Part shown: piece after piece, positions 46,365-54,909 of the stretch | Layout: the number at the start of each line of letters is the position of its first letter | Position numbering within the stretch: the stretch's first letter is position 1 | Origin: Pantoea sp. Ep11b | GTDB lineage: Bacteria; Pseudomonadota; Gammaproteobacteria; Enterobacterales; Enterobacteriaceae | Assembly: GCF_040783975.1 (NCBI RefSeq) | Contig: NZ_CP160631.1 | Span: forward strand, 3,658,001 to 3,722,000 | Length of the DNA stretch: 64,000 nucleotides | Direction: 5' to 3' | Notes under the pieces: model-generated | What the model was told of the DNA's origin: nothing | What the model saw: the letters and a program-made list of their open reading frames with translations, nothing else | Database searches by the model: none | Made by a program: the position numbers and the translations under genes

Positions 46365-46787
46365 CTATTTCTTCACGGTTTCCATACCCATCAGACCGAT
46401 TTTCAGGTAGCCCGCGGTGCGCAGCTTATCCATCACGCTCATCAGCGTTTCATAGTCCACCGACTTATCTGCCTGGAAAAAGATGGTGGTCTCTTTATTA
46501 CCCTGGGTCTGGCTGGTCAGTACGTTCACCAGCGAATCGGGCGTCACGCGGTCGTTGCCGACATAAAGCTGCTTATCCGCCTTGATCGACAGGTAGACCG
46601 GCTTTTCCGGTCGTGGCTGCGGCGCACTGGTTGATGCGGGCAGATTGACCCGCACGTCGACCGTCGCCAGAGGCGCGGCCACCATAAAGATGATCAGCAG
46701 GACCAGCATAACGTCGATAAACGGCGTCACGTTGATCTCGTGCATTTCACCCTGTGTCTCCAGGTCGTCGTTTAATCGCATTGCCAT
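46365..46787 (-). CDS. exbD: TonB energy-transducing system protein ExbD
   Basis: 140 aa (E. coli 141). One N-terminal membrane span (about 23-43, FIDVMLVLLIIFMVAAPLA) with the essential proton-path Asp25 in the INVTPFIDVML motif, followed by a periplasmic domain (about 60-135). With ExbB and TonB it uses the proton motive force to power outer-membrane siderophore, heme and cobalamin receptors. Six bp after exbB. No tonB is nearby, as in E. coli. Probably under Fur control through the box upstream of exbB. Confidence 0.97.
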   Translation of the reverse strand: MAMRLNDDLETQGEMHEINVTPFIDVMLVLLIIFMVAAPLATVDVRVNLPASTSAPQPRPEKPVYLSIKADKQLYVGNDRVTPDSLVNVLTSQTQGNKETTIFFQADKSVDYETLMSVMDKLRTAGYLKIGLMGMETVKK

Positions 46788-46793
46788 CGGTGC

Positions 46794-47534
46794 TTACCCT
46801 AACCGCAGTTTCTGAGCGGTGGCGGGACGCGGAACATCCGGGGCAACGGTGCCGAGGTCGATATCACGGCTTTGCAGCAGCATGACCTGAGCGGCCACAT
46901 CGCCCAGCGAGGCTTTATAGTTAGCGATCATGCGGGCAAACACGTTGTAGATCACCACCGCCGGAATAGCCGCCACCAGGCCGACCGCGGTCGCCAGCAG
47001 CGCTTCGGCGATGCCTGGCGCGACCACGGCAAGGTTGGTGGTCTGGGTTTTTGCGATGCCGATAAAACTGTTCATGATGCCCCAGACGGTGCCGAACAGC
47101 CCTACGAACGGCGCCACCGAACCGATGGTGGCCAGGAAACCGTTGCCGCGTCCGGCGTGGCGGCTGAAAGCTGCGACGCGGCGCTCCAGGCGGAAGCTGG
47201 TGCGGTCTTTGATGCCGTTGGTGTCTTCCACACCCGCCGACAGCGCAAGTTCGTTCTGCGCATCGTTCAGCAGCACCGCGCTGTGGCTGTGACCGGTAAA
47301 CGACCGGGCGATGCGGGCGGCGTCATTGAGAGTGCGGGCTTCGCCCAGCGCCTGCTGCTCGCGCTTCAGGCGACGCTTCGCCGCGCTGAGTTCGGCATAT
47401 TTGCCGAAGAAGATCGCCCAGGTTACGACAGAGGCCAGCAACAGGCCAATCATAACCACCTTTACCACGATATCGGCATGTTGATACATGCCCCAAACGG
47501 AGAGGTCCGTTTGCATCAACTCACTGGCTACCAC
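46794..47534 (-). CDS. exbB: TonB energy-transducing system protein ExbB
   Basis: 246 aa (E. coli 244) from a GTG start at 47534 (GGAGAA upstream). It opens with LMQTDLSVWGMYQHADIVVKVVMIGL, the first of three spans; the MotA/TolQ/ExbB region carries TIGSVAPFVGLFGTVWGIMNSFIGIA and AEALLATAVGLVAAIPAVVIYNVFAR. It forms a pentameric channel-scaffold around ExbD dimers. The gene keeps its E. coli neighbour metC in divergent orientation, but a TRAP transporter now separates them. A Fur-like sequence lies at 47603-47621. Confidence 0.97.
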   Translation of the reverse strand: MVASELMQTDLSVWGMYQHADIVVKVVMIGLLLASVVTWAIFFGKYAELSAAKRRLKREQQALGEARTLNDAARIARSFTGHSHSAVLLNDAQNELALSAGVEDTNGIKDRTSFRLERRVAAFSRHAGRGNGFLATIGSVAPFVGLFGTVWGIMNSFIGIAKTQTTNLAVVAPGIAEALLATAVGLVAAIPAVVIYNVFARMIANYKASLGDVAAQVMLLQSRDIDLGTVAPDVPRPATAQKLRLG

Positions 47535-47602
47535 GCTGCTTCTCCAACTTCTGATTCAGGGATGCAAAACAAGCGCAAATAATAGCAAACTGGTGCCGAA
47601 TT

Positions 47603-47621
47603 GATAGTAGTTCTCATTAGT
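47603..47621. promoter_or_regulatory. Fur-box-like site upstream of exbB
   Basis: GATAGTAGTTCTCATTAGT aligns to GATAATGATAATCATTATC at 12 of 19 positions and lies 69 bases upstream of the exbB start. E. coli exbB is Fur-repressed, so the position makes biological sense even though the match is partial. Confidence 0.55.
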
Positions 47622-47719
47622 ATTTACAAACAGCAGTCGGCCGGCGGCGCTGTCTGCGACCGCTTTCAGAGGCATATGCCCGGATGTTTCTAAAATGTGA
47701 AGCTGCATGAAAATTTATT

Positions 47720-47733
47720 AAAACAACGTTTCA
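47720..47733. promoter_or_regulatory. KdgR-like operator candidate upstream of the TRAP operon
   Basis: AAAACA-AC-GTTTCA resembles the GAAACA-N2-GTTTCA core of KdgR operators that control uronate catabolism in plant-associated enterobacteria. It lies 130 bp upstream of dctP. One arm is imperfect and the spacing is at the short end, so this is a suggestion only. Confidence 0.35.
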
Positions 47734-47864
47734 AAATGTGATGGAATTCATTCAATCAGCATCGCTGCATTTTACTCAGGCCGGTTTTCACTATGCTGGC
47801 TCCTCACGGCCCTCTCCGGTTTGCCCCAATCCCGGGCCGTCCTACCTCTGCGGGAGACAATATA

Positions 47865-48836
47865 ATGAGAATGACAAAAACAGGCCTGGCGACTGCCCTG
47901 GCGGTGATGATGATGAGCGCTGCCGCCCAGGCACAGGTCATTAAAGTTGCCGAAGTGCAGCCCGCGGGCTATCCGACGGTGGTCGCTCTGCAGCATATGG
48001 GTGACAAACTGAAACAGGCTACCGACGGACGGCTGGAGATGAAGATCTATGCCGGTGGTGTGCTGGGTGATGAAGACCAGACGCTGCAACAGGTGCAACT
48101 CGGCGCCATCGATATGATCCGCGTTTCGCTGGCACCGGTGACCTCGATTGCCCCGGAAACCAGCGTGCTGACGCTGCCCTATATTTTTCGCGACGTTGAC
48201 CACATGCACAAGGTTCTGGATGGTGAGATAGGTCGCGAGATCGCCAGCCGGTTCGATAACGATCCCAACGCCCGCATGGTCTTTCTCGGCTGGACCGACG
48301 CCGGTGAGCGCAACATGATCACCAAAAAGCCCCTCGCGCAGCCCGGGGATCTCAAAGGGATGAAGATCCGGGTGCAGAACAGCGCCATCTCGCTGGCAAC
48401 GCTGAAAGCGATGGGCGCAAACCCGGTGGCGATGGGCGTCAGTGAAGTGTTCAGCGCCATGCAGACCGGCGTGGTCGATGGCACCGAGAACAACCCCCCG
48501 ACCTTTGTGGCCCACAACTATCTGCCGGTGGCGAAGTATTACACCCTCAGCGGCCACTTTATTCAGCCGGAGATGATCCTCTATTCAAAACGCGCCTGGG
48601 ATCGCCTGAAGCCCGACGATCAGGCGCTGCTGAAGAAGCTCGGTAAAGAGGCGCAGGATGAAGAGCGCCAGCTCTGGGCGACCTACACCGACGACTCGAT
48701 CGCGAAGATGAAGGCGGGCGGCGTCACGTTCCAGCAGACCGACCGCGACTATTTCGTTAAAGCGACGCAGCCGGTGCGCGATCAGTTTGGCGGCAAATAT
48801 CAGGATCTGATGACCCGGATCGCTGAGGTGAAATAA
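47865..48836 (+). CDS. TRAP transporter solute-binding protein DctP
   Basis: 323 aa from ATG 47865 (GGGAGAC upstream). Signal peptide residues 1-23 (ending AAAQA/QVI), then a DctP fold: GGVLGDEDQTLQQVQLGAIDM, TLPYIFRD and the diagnostic ligand-binding stretch PGDLKGMKIRVQNS with its carboxylate-binding Arg. The block GVVDGTENNPPTF is typical of members that bind sugar acids such as glucuronate or galacturonate, which suggests but does not prove a uronate ligand. First gene of a dctP-dctQ-dctM operon placed between exbB and metC. Confidence 0.88.
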   Translation: MRMTKTGLATALAVMMMSAAAQAQVIKVAEVQPAGYPTVVALQHMGDKLKQATDGRLEMKIYAGGVLGDEDQTLQQVQLGAIDMIRVSLAPVTSIAPETSVLTLPYIFRDVDHMHKVLDGEIGREIASRFDNDPNARMVFLGWTDAGERNMITKKPLAQPGDLKGMKIRVQNSAISLATLKAMGANPVAMGVSEVFSAMQTGVVDGTENNPPTFVAHNYLPVAKYYTLSGHFIQPEMILYSKRAWDRLKPDDQALLKKLGKEAQDEERQLWATYTDDSIAKMKAGGVTFQQTDRDYFVKATQPVRDQFGGKYQDLMTRIAEVK

Positions 48837-48882
48837 TCCCGGCGCCACACTGCCGTGTGGCGTGCTTAATCAGGTATCAATT

Positions 48883-49389
48883 ATGACTGCTTATACGCGT
48901 CTGATGGATGGGCTTTATCTGCTCTGTATGCTGGTGGCCGCTGTGGCGCTGCTGATCATGGTGACGGTGATCCCGATTGGGATCTTCGCCCGTTACGTGA
49001 TGAACAGTGCCCTCTCCTGGCCGGAACCGGTCGCCATTATCTGCATGATCATTTTTACGTTTATCGGCGCACCGGTGGGCCTGCGCGCCGGAACCCATAT
49101 CTGCGTGTCGATGATCACCGATCGCCTGTCACCCGCCGGACAGCGCCTGATGCTGCGCGTCAGCGATCTGCTGATGATCGTCACCTGCCTGGTGATCTTT
49201 CAGGCCAGCTACAGCCTGTGTGAAGCGATGTGGGGGCAGAGTCTCGCGGCACTGCCCGCGATAACATACGGCGAGATCTACCTGCCGATCCCGATCGGCG
49301 CGATCTTTACCCTGCTGTTTGTCATTGAGCGATTGCTGAACGGCGATCAGAGCCAGCGGCCGATCGTCTCGCTGGGCGGCACCCACTAA
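48883..49389 (+). CDS. TRAP transporter small permease DctQ
   Basis: 168 aa from ATG 48883. Four membrane spans (about 12-34, 46-66, 88-108, 130-150) with the DctQ-family motifs IGIFARYVMNSALSWPEPVAIICMI and GAPVGLRAGTHICVSMI. It binds the large permease DctM and helps couple Na+ or H+ flux to uptake. It lies 46 bp after dctP and 14 bp before dctM, so all three are cotranscribed. Confidence 0.88.
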   Translation: MTAYTRLMDGLYLLCMLVAAVALLIMVTVIPIGIFARYVMNSALSWPEPVAIICMIIFTFIGAPVGLRAGTHICVSMITDRLSPAGQRLMLRVSDLLMIVTCLVIFQASYSLCEAMWGQSLAALPAITYGEIYLPIPIGAIFTLLFVIERLLNGDQSQRPIVSLGGTH

Positions 49390-49403
49390 CGCGGAGCAGA
49401 AAA

Positions 49404-50690
49404 ATGGATGCATTGATTCTGATAGGCAGTTTGCTGGTATTGCTGATGGTGGGCTTTCCGGTCGCCTTCGCCGTCGGCCTCAGCGCCTTTATCGGGGCGT
49501 GGTGGATCGATCTGCCGCTGGAGGCGGTGGTGATTCAGGTGACTAACGGCATCAACAAGTTTTCGCTGCTGACCATCCCGTTCTTTATTCTGGCTGGCGC
49601 GATTATGGCAGAGGGCGGCATTGCCCGGCGGCTGGTCAACTTCGCCTATATCTTTGTCGGCTTTATTCGCGGCGGGCTCTCCCTGGTGAATATCGTCGCC
49701 TCGACCTTCTTTGGCGCGATCTCCGGTTCATCGGTGGCGGATACCGCCTCGATTGGCTCGGTGATGATCCCGCAGATGGAGGAGAAAGGCTATCCACGGG
49801 ATTTTGCCGCCGCCGTCACCGCCAGCGGCTCGGTGCAGGCGGTGCTGACGCCCCCCAGTCATAACTCGGTCATCTATTCACTGGCGACGGGCGGCATGGT
49901 GACTATTTCCTCCCTGTTTGTTGCCGGGATTTTCCCTGGCCTGCTGCTGGCGGCCTGCCTTATGGTGATGTGTCTGGGCTTTGCCCGTAAACGCGGCTAC
50001 CCCAAAGGTGAACGGATCCCGTTTCGTCAGGCGCTGAAGATCTTCTTCGATGCGTTCTGGGGGCTGTTTACCGTGGTGATCATCATGGGGGGCATCCTCT
50101 CCGGCATCTTTACCGCCTCGGAATCTGCCGCCATCGCCTGTCTCTGGGCCTTCTTTGTGACGATGTTTATCTACCGCGATTTCAAATGGCGGCAGCTGCA
50201 CATCCTGCTGTTCCGCACCATTAAAACCGTCACCATCGTTATGGTGCTGATCGCCTTTGCGGCAGGCTTCGGGGCGGTCATGACCTTTATGCAGCTGCCG
50301 ACCCTGATTACAGAAGCCTTCACCAGCCTCTCCGATAACAAATATGTGATTCTGATGTGCATCAACATCCTGTTGCTGGTGGTGGGAACGCTGATGGATA
50401 TGGCACCGCTGATCCTGATCCTGACCCCGGTGCTGCTGCCGGTAGCGACCGCGCTGGGCATCGATCCGGTTCACTTCGGCATGATCATGCTGACCAACCT
50501 GGGGATCGGGCTGATTACGCCGCCGGTCGGCACGGTGCTGTTTGTGGCCAGCGCAGTAAGTAAGCAGAAGATTGAACAGGTGGTCAGCGAGATGCTGCCC
50601 TTCTACGGCATGCTGTTCCTGGTGCTGATGCTGATTACCTATATCCCTGCCATTTCACTCTGGTTACCCCACCTGATGGGCGTGATGTAG
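49404..50690 (+). CDS. TRAP transporter large permease DctM
   Basis: 428 aa with about twelve hydrophobic spans. DctM signatures: LTIPFFILAGAIMAEGGIARRLVNF, STFFGAISGSSVADTASIGSVMIPQM, TPPSHNSVIYSLATGG and the C-terminal LGIGLITPPVGTVLFVASAV. It is the ion-motive translocation subunit of the TRAP system. The Shine-Dalgarno is GCGGAG before ATG 49404. An intrinsic terminator follows and ends the operon. Confidence 0.92.
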   Translation: MDALILIGSLLVLLMVGFPVAFAVGLSAFIGAWWIDLPLEAVVIQVTNGINKFSLLTIPFFILAGAIMAEGGIARRLVNFAYIFVGFIRGGLSLVNIVASTFFGAISGSSVADTASIGSVMIPQMEEKGYPRDFAAAVTASGSVQAVLTPPSHNSVIYSLATGGMVTISSLFVAGIFPGLLLAACLMVMCLGFARKRGYPKGERIPFRQALKIFFDAFWGLFTVVIIMGGILSGIFTASESAAIACLWAFFVTMFIYRDFKWRQLHILLFRTIKTVTIVMVLIAFAAGFGAVMTFMQLPTLITEAFTSLSDNKYVILMCINILLLVVGTLMDMAPLILILTPVLLPVATALGIDPVHFGMIMLTNLGIGLITPPVGTVLFVASAVSKQKIEQVVSEMLPFYGMLFLVLMLITYIPAISLWLPHLMGVM

Positions 50691-50702
50691 CACAATAAAA
50701 GC

Positions 50703-50727
50703 GGCCCGTTCGCGGGCCCGTTTTTTT
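50703..50727 (+). terminator. intrinsic terminator of the TRAP operon
   Basis: GGCCCG-TTCG-CGGGCC hairpin followed by CG and seven T, beginning 13 bases after the dctM stop. Confidence 0.9.
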
Positions 50728-50824
50728 ATGCTGCGACGCACTCTGATAATCGCCATTGAGTCTCAACCCTGCTGGTCGTTTCATGATAACGTGAGGGCTT
50801 AGTCAGAAGCGGCAAAGGCGACTC

Positions 50825-52015
50825 ATGACCACCAGAAAAATTGATACCACGCTCGTTAGCGCAGGACGCAGTAAGCGTTATACCCAGGGTTCGGTGAATG
50901 CAGTCATTCAGCGCGCCTCCTCGCTGGTTTTCGATAGCGTTGCGGAGAAAAAACGCGCCACCGCAGGCCGGGCAAAAGGCGAACTCTTTTATGGCCGCCG
51001 GGGCACCCTCACCCACTTTGCGCTGCAGGATGCGATGACCGAGCTGGAAGGGGGCGCAGGCTGCGTGCTCTACCCCTGTGGCGCGGCAGCGGTGGCGAAC
51101 GCGATTCTGGCCTTTGTGGAAGCTGGCGATCATGTGCTGATGAGCGGCGCGGTCTATGAACCGACGCAGGACTTCTGCACAAAGATTCTGGCGAAAATGC
51201 AGGTGTCGACGGGCTGGTTCGATCACACTATGGGCAGCGAAATCGCTGAGCTTGTGCAGCCTAACACCCGGGTGGTTTTCCTTGAGTCGCCCGCCTCCAT
51301 CACCATGGAAGTGCAGGATATCCCGGCGATCGTCGCGGCCGTTCGCGCCCGCGCACCCGACGCGATCATCATGCTCGACAATACCTGGGCAGCCGGGATT
51401 TTATTTAATGCTCTGGCGCACGGCGTCGATATCTCCATTCAGGCCGGCACCAAATATCTGATTGGCCACAGCGATGCGATGATCGGCACCGCCGTAGCCA
51501 ATGCACGCTGTATCGATCAGCTGCGCGAGAACTCCTATCTGATGGGTCAGATGGTCGATGCCGACACCGCCTACATGGCGAGTCGCGGTCTGCGCACCCT
51601 GGGCACCCGTCTGCGTCAGCATGAAGAGAGCGCCCTGCAGGTGGCGACGTGGCTGGCGGCGCGTCCGGAAGTGGCGCGGGTCAACCATCCGGCGCTGGCG
51701 CAAAGCAAGGGGCATGCGTTCTGGCAGCGCGATTTTAACGGCAGCAGCGGCCTGTTCTCCTTTATCCTGCAGGAAAGATTGAGTGACGCCCAGCTGGCGG
51801 AATATCTCGACCACTTCCATCATTTCAGCATGGCTTACTCCTGGGGTGGCTATGAGTCGCTGATTCTGGCGAATCAGCCCGAAGAGCTGGCCGCTATTCG
51901 TCCGGCGGGCGGTGTGGATTTCACAGGAACCCTGGTTCGACTGCACATCGGCCTGGAGCACGTTGATGACCTGCTGGCTGACCTGGAGGCGGGATTTTCG
52001 CGTCTGACGCGCTGA
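50825..52015 (+). CDS. metC: cystathionine beta-lyase MetC
   Basis: 396 aa (E. coli 395). PLP-dependent Cys/Met metabolism enzyme that cleaves cystathionine to homocysteine, pyruvate and ammonia, the penultimate step of methionine synthesis. The PLP-binding Lys210 lies in [12 protein letters not shown]. Other family blocks are [23 protein letters not shown] (about 56-78), [15 protein letters not shown] (about 183-197) and [15 protein letters not shown]. The next gene, yghB, and the divergent exbBD keep the E. coli neighbourhood. I could not make out a convincing MetJ box upstream. Confidence 0.97.
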   Translation: MTTRKIDTTLVSAGRSKRYTQGSVNAVIQRASSLVFDSVAEKKRATAGRAKGELFYGRRGTLTHFALQDAMTELEGGAGCVLYPCGAAAVANAILAFVEAGDHVLMSGAVYEPTQDFCTKILAKMQVSTGWFDHTMGSEIAELVQPNTRVVFLESPASITMEVQDIPAIVAAVRARAPDAIIMLDNTWAAGILFNALAHGVDISIQAGTKYLIGHSDAMIGTAVANARCIDQLRENSYLMGQMVDADTAYMASRGLRTLGTRLRQHEESALQVATWLAARPEVARVNHPALAQSKGHAFWQRDFNGSSGLFSFILQERLSDAQLAEYLDHFHHFSMAYSWGGYESLILANQPEELAAIRPAGGVDFTGTLVRLHIGLEHVDDLLADLEAGFSRLTR

Positions 52016-52189
52016 GTCAGTTAAACAAAGCGTAAACGGATGCTAAACCGATGGCGGCTGTCCGCAGAGTCTGCCGGGCAATCGCATTTTTGTTGTTAAA
52101 ATTTATCCCGCATCGTTCAGGTCACTCGTGCATTAACTGTGTAATCTGGATGCCGACGGATAGTTCCTTGTGACGTGATGGAATAGCTA

Positions 52190-52852
52190 ATGGGTGTTTT
52201 ACACGAGATAGTCCAGGCGCTCTGGCATCAGGATTTTGCCGCGCTGGCGAACCCGGATGTGGTGTGGGTGGTGTACGGCGTGATGTTCCTGACGCTGTTT
52301 CTGGAAAATGGTCTGTTACCCGCCTCGTTTCTGCCAGGCGACAGCCTGCTCCTGCTGGCAGGCGCGATGGTGGCAAAAGGGGTAATGGATTTTGTGCCAA
52401 CGATGGTGATCCTGACGACAGCCGCCAGTCTGGGCTGCTGGCTGAGTTATCTGCAGGGGCGCTGGCTGGGCAATACCCGGCTGGTAAAGAGCTGGCTGAT
52501 GCATCTGCCCGCGCAGTATCACCAGCGCGCCTGGAATATGTTCAACCGACATGGCCTGATGGCGCTGCTGGTTGGCCGTTTTCTCGCGTTTGTCCGCACC
52601 ATTCTGCCAACCATGGCCGGGATTTCCGGCCTGCAGAATGGTCGCTTCCAGCTGTTTAACTGGCTGAGCGGCGTGCTGTGGGTCGGAATTGTAGTGGCCT
52701 TTGGCTATGGCATCAGCCAGGTACCGTTTATCAAGCGCCACGAAGATCAGGTGATGGCAATCCTGATGGTCCTGCCGATGGTGCTGCTGGTGCTTGGCCT
52801 CTCCGGCAGCATTCTGGTCATCTGGAAGAAGCGTCGGCAGAAACGGGCCTGA
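52190..52852 (+). CDS. yghB: DedA-family membrane protein YghB
   Basis: 220 aa (E. coli 219). DedA/SNARE-associated family with the motif [14 protein letters not shown] (about 48-61) and the conserved block [21 protein letters not shown] (about 126-146), plus several hydrophobic spans. YghB and YqjA in E. coli are redundant in cell division, membrane-potential and drug-resistance phenotypes; the family is now linked to undecaprenyl-phosphate or lipid flipping. Its 3' end faces yqhC, 30 bp away, over a small hairpin. Confidence 0.95.
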   Translation: MGVLHEIVQALWHQDFAALANPDVVWVVYGVMFLTLFLENGLLPASFLPGDSLLLLAGAMVAKGVMDFVPTMVILTTAASLGCWLSYLQGRWLGNTRLVKSWLMHLPAQYHQRAWNMFNRHGLMALLVGRFLAFVRTILPTMAGISGLQNGRFQLFNWLSGVLWVGIVVAFGYGISQVPFIKRHEDQVMAILMVLPMVLLVLGLSGSILVIWKKRRQKRA

Positions 52853-52882
52853 CGCGCCCGTTGCCTCCGGGTCCGCCGCTGC

Positions 52883-53791
52883 TCAGGCGGACGGATCCGC
52901 AACCGTCTGCCTGACCCGGCTGACCTCCTCCCCCGGCGTCACGCCAAAATAACGTTTAAATTCCCGCGAGAACTGGGACGGGCTTTCGTAGCCAACCCTC
53001 ACCGCCGCCGCGCTCGCCTTGAGTCCGTCATGCAGCATCAGCAGGCGCGCCTGATGCAGGCGATAGCGCTTGAGATACTGCAACGGCGAGGTCTGCGTGA
53101 CCGCCTTGAAGTTATGGTGAAAGGCGGAAACGCTCATGTTTACCTCGGCCGCCAGCGCATCCACGCTGAGGTTTTCCGCATAGTGATTCTCAATCCGTCG
53201 CAGCGCACGCGCAATCAGGCTGAACTGCGTCTGTCTGCTGACCAGTGAGAGCAGCGCTCCGCCGATCGGGCCGGTCAGCACATAGTAGATAATCTCCCGG
53301 ACGATGTGCGGCCCCAGTACCCGCGCATCGCGCGGCTGAGTCATGACATCGAGCAGCCGTTCGGCGGCACACAGCATCGGTTCCGTCAGCCACGCCGAGT
53401 GAATACCGGAGGTCAGCGGCTGCGGCTGGAACTGGTCGTCATCACCGATTTCAATCAGCAGATCCTGCAGGCTGGCGGTATCGACGTTCAGACAGAGCCC
53501 GGCAATCGGGACATCCGGCGAGGCCCAGGTTTCGCACTCTACCGGCAGCGGCACCGTCAGCATCAGGTATTTGCTGGCGTCATACTGGAAGGTAGTGCTG
53601 CCGAGATAGCCGGTTTTGCTGCCCTGAAACAGGATCACGATGCCGGGCTGATACATCATCGGCGTGCGGGGACGATATTGGTTCGCATAAATCAGCGACA
53701 CATTTTCAACCGGACAGAGACGGTCATGACCGTGCGTCATTAAGGTAACTACCTGCTGTGCCAGCCGGTGACACAGTGCATCGTGCGCCAT
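52883..53791 (-). CDS. yqhC: AraC-family aldehyde-responsive regulator YqhC
   Basis: 302 aa. N-terminal AraC-type cupin sensor domain (about 1-190, [27 protein letters not shown]) and C-terminal double HTH (about 195-290, [38 protein letters not shown] then [18 protein letters not shown]). E. coli YqhC activates yqhD and dkgA in response to glyoxal, furfural and similar aldehydes. Here it is divergent from dkgA with 202 bp between starts; yqhD, which lies between them in E. coli, is missing. Confidence 0.9.
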   Translation of the reverse strand: MAHDALCHRLAQQVVTLMTHGHDRLCPVENVSLIYANQYRPRTPMMYQPGIVILFQGSKTGYLGSTTFQYDASKYLMLTVPLPVECETWASPDVPIAGLCLNVDTASLQDLLIEIGDDDQFQPQPLTSGIHSAWLTEPMLCAAERLLDVMTQPRDARVLGPHIVREIIYYVLTGPIGGALLSLVSRQTQFSLIARALRRIENHYAENLSVDALAAEVNMSVSAFHHNFKAVTQTSPLQYLKRYRLHQARLLMLHDGLKASAAAVRVGYESPSQFSREFKRYFGVTPGEEVSRVRQTVADPSA

Positions 53792-53993
53792 AGTGACTCC
53801 TTTTCGGACAAAAATTCAGTGTGCCGTGACTGTGCCTGAATCGCCAGCGGTCTGGAGAATCAGGCAAGAAGTTGACGGGATCAGGCATAACCCGGGGCGG
53901 CAGATGTTGCCTGAGCTGAGCAGGCTGACAATTGTTGGCTAGACTTAAGCACAGTGAAATCTCACGGGTTAACCGCAACGGAAAGGAGCAACT

Positions 53994-54818
53994 ATGGCAG
54001 ACCAGCCCATTATCAAACTGCGCGATGGCAATATGATGCCGCAACTGGGACTCGGCGTGTGGCAGGCCAGTATCGAAGATGCGCGCCATGCGGTGCTGAA
54101 AGCGCTTGAGGTCGGCTATCGCTCAATCGATACCGCCGCCGCCTACAAAAACGAAGAGGCGATTGGTCAGGCACTGCAGGAGACCGATGTGCCGCGTGAA
54201 GAGATTTTCGTGACCACCAAACTGTGGAACGACGATCAGCAGAACGTTCAGCAGGCGATGGAAACCAGTCTGGAGAAACTAAAACTGGAGCAGGTGGATC
54301 TCTATCTGATGCACTGGCCGTGCCCGGAAAAAGATCACTACGTTGACGCCTGGAAGAAGATGATTGAACTGCAGCAGCAGGGTCTGACTAAAAGCATCGG
54401 CGTCTGTAACTTCCACGAGGCGCACCTGAAGCGACTGCTGGATGAAACCGGCGTGACGCCGGTCGTGAACCAGATTGAGCTGCACCCGATGCTGCAGCAG
54501 CGCACCCTGCACGCCTGGAACGCGCTGCATCAGATCCAGACCGAATCCTGGAGTCCGCTGGCTCAGGGCGGTAAAGGGGTATTCGATCAGGAGATCATCA
54601 AATCTCTGGCGAAGAAATATGGCAAAACCCCGGCGCAGATCGTGATCCGCTGGCATCTGGACAGCGGCCTGGTGGTGATTCCGAAGTCCGTGACGCCAGC
54701 GCGTATCGAAGAGAACTTTAAGGTCTTCGATTTCCGTCTGGATAAGCATGAAATGAGTGAGATAGCGAAGCTGGACAGCGGCAACCGTCTGGGGCCAGAC
54801 CCGGAAACCTTTAACTGA
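53994..54818 (+). CDS. dkgA: aldo-keto reductase DkgA (2,5-diketo-D-gluconate/methylglyoxal reductase)
   Basis: 274 aa (E. coli 275). NADPH-dependent (alpha/beta)8 barrel AKR5C enzyme that reduces methylglyoxal, 2,5-diketo-gluconate and other aldehydes. Catalytic tetrad: Asp in SIDTAAAYKNEE (D46, Y51-type), Lys in FVTTKLWN (K77-type), His in LYLMHWPCP (H108-type). The coenzyme region SVTPARIEENFKVFDFRL is conserved. AAAGGAG precedes ATG 53994. Probably activated by the adjacent YqhC. Confidence 0.95.
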   Translation: MADQPIIKLRDGNMMPQLGLGVWQASIEDARHAVLKALEVGYRSIDTAAAYKNEEAIGQALQETDVPREEIFVTTKLWNDDQQNVQQAMETSLEKLKLEQVDLYLMHWPCPEKDHYVDAWKKMIELQQQGLTKSIGVCNFHEAHLKRLLDETGVTPVVNQIELHPMLQQRTLHAWNALHQIQTESWSPLAQGGKGVFDQEIIKSLAKKYGKTPAQIVIRWHLDSGLVVIPKSVTPARIEENFKVFDFRLDKHEMSEIAKLDSGNRLGPDPETFN

Positions 54819-54869
54819 GACGCAGTTTCAGGGTAATCATATCCGCCGTCTGGTCACCGGCGGCGGGTG

Positions 54870-54906
54870 AAAAACGCGGTCAGGCGGGTTATCCGGCCTG
54901 ACCGCG
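54870..54906 (-). terminator. intrinsic terminator of the parC-plsC-ftsP operon
   Basis: CGCGGTCAGGC / GCCTGACCGCG, an 11-bp stem with a 10-base loop, followed on the minus strand by TTTTTC. It begins 4 bases after the ftsP stop. Confidence 0.9.
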
Positions 54907-54909
54907 CGC

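Noticed and set aside
50725..50824. MetJ (met box) operator upstream of metC
   Set aside because: No tandem AGACGTCT-like 8-mers could be aligned with confidence.
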